In this document: positions 63,644-64,000 of the stretch, one piece after another
Layout: each line of letters begins with the position of its first letter
Position numbering within the stretch: the first letter of the stretch is position 1
Assembly (NCBI RefSeq): GCF_947179515.1
Contig: NC_067495.1
Span: 91,425,423 to 91,489,422 of the forward strand
Direction of reading: 5' to 3'
Origin: Apodemus sylvaticus
Taxonomy: Eukaryota; Chordata; Mammalia; Rodentia; Muridae
Length of the DNA stretch: 64,000 bases
The notes under the pieces: generated by a model
Seen by the model: only the letters and a program-made list of their open reading frames with translations
Told to the model about the DNA's origin: nothing
The model's database searches: none
Position numbers and translations under genes: made by a program

Positions 63644-64000
63644 GTAAGTGTATTTAAAGGGTCTTTAGATTTCATGTGGTACCATTGACTGTGAAAAGAG
63701 GAAATGTCATATCTGAGCTGCAAGGGATGTTCAGATTTTTTAGTGCTAACAAAATTTTGGTAATGATGCTAGGTTTTAAGGAACTTAAATATCTATTCTG
63801 TAAGCAAGCTTGACCTTGTTACTGAGACAGACTGATATATTATAACATGATGCAGTGAAGTGAGGGTAGGGCTGACATAGAGTCCCATGAATAGTTCAGT
63901 TCTACTTCAGTTGTGCTGCAGGCGAGGAAGGCCTTCATAGAATAAAAGCTCCTGTGGAGCCCTCCTAAGGCTGAAGGTGTAAGCTAGGCCATGCTTTTCT
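63644..64000 (+). other. Cenpi: Cenpi intron 20, start
   Basis: Intronic sequence after the GTAAGT donor. No further exon or repeat is recognisable before the window ends. Confidence 0.6.

Larger units (their letters stand above)
17100..64000 (+). other. Cenpi: Cenpi gene (CENP-I, Mis6 family), 3' end beyond window
   Basis: CENP-I is a subunit of the constitutive centromere-associated network. It works with CENP-H and CENP-K at the inner kinetochore in CENP-A deposition and checkpoint signalling; the rodent protein was also named LRPR1. I placed 2 non-coding and 18 coding exons. All have AG/GT borders, and the phases join to 2064 coding bases (688 codons) without a stop. The product follows the human protein end to end, with a few residues fewer in exons 3-4, 11 and 19. 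It is an all-helical HEAT-like protein with no signal peptide. The final 55-70 residues and the 3' UTR lie to the right of the window. Internal exons of 37, 47 and 49 bp are unusually small. Intron 8 (11.7 kb) is swollen by L1 insertions. Confidence 0.96.

Noticed and set aside
1..64000. CRISPR arrays, operons, phage or plasmid genes
   Set aside because: The regular repeats are microsatellites or a SINE-derived minisatellite. Intron-exon structure and SINE/LINE content show mammalian nuclear DNA.

Overview
The window is mammalian nuclear DNA from a murine rodent (mouse/rat group). Genes are split into short exons with GT-AG introns. The DNA is full of rodent-specific SINEs (B1, B2, B3, B4, ID), long CA/TG and other microsatellites, and LINE-1 copies of the mouse Lx/L1Md type. 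No bacterial, plasmid or CRISPR content is present. The gene pair Tmem35a then Cenpi, both on the + strand, matches the order known from human Xq22.1, so this is very probably rodent X chromosome. I cannot name the species from the sequence alone.

Layout: (1) 1-1.8 kb is upstream DNA with one old LTR-like repeat. (2) 1.8-15.3 kb is the complete two-exon Tmem35a gene (TMEM35A/NACHO, 167 aa), with an 11.65-kb intron full of repeats. (3) 15.3-16.8 kb is a short intergenic gap. (4) 16.95-17.2 kb is a CpG-rich promoter with NRF1, E2F-like, CCAAT and CHR-like motifs. (5) From about 17.1 kb to the right edge is Cenpi, the inner-kinetochore protein CENP-I (Mis6 family). Two non-coding exons and 18 coding exons could be placed. 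They join in frame without a stop to give 688 residues; the last 55-70 residues lie beyond the window.

Inside the Cenpi introns are: a two-layer L1 nest in intron 8 (a younger 5'-truncated L1 inside an older, internally deleted L1, with a 15-bp target-site duplication); a SINE-derived 37-bp minisatellite in intron 6; and, in intron 16 on the opposite strand, a full-length Eif1 (SUI1) retrocopy with an uninterrupted 113-codon frame.

The two genes are not known to act together: TMEM35A is an ER chaperone for nicotinic receptors and CENP-I is a centromere component. I found no evidence of a previously undescribed system. The items most worth a second look are the Eif1 retrocopy, the higher-order minisatellite, the nested L1s, a 61-bp duplicated segment inside a SINE, and a shortened Cenpi exon 19. 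Repeat-family names are from recognition by eye, without a repeat database, and repeat ends are approximate unless a target-site duplication is given.
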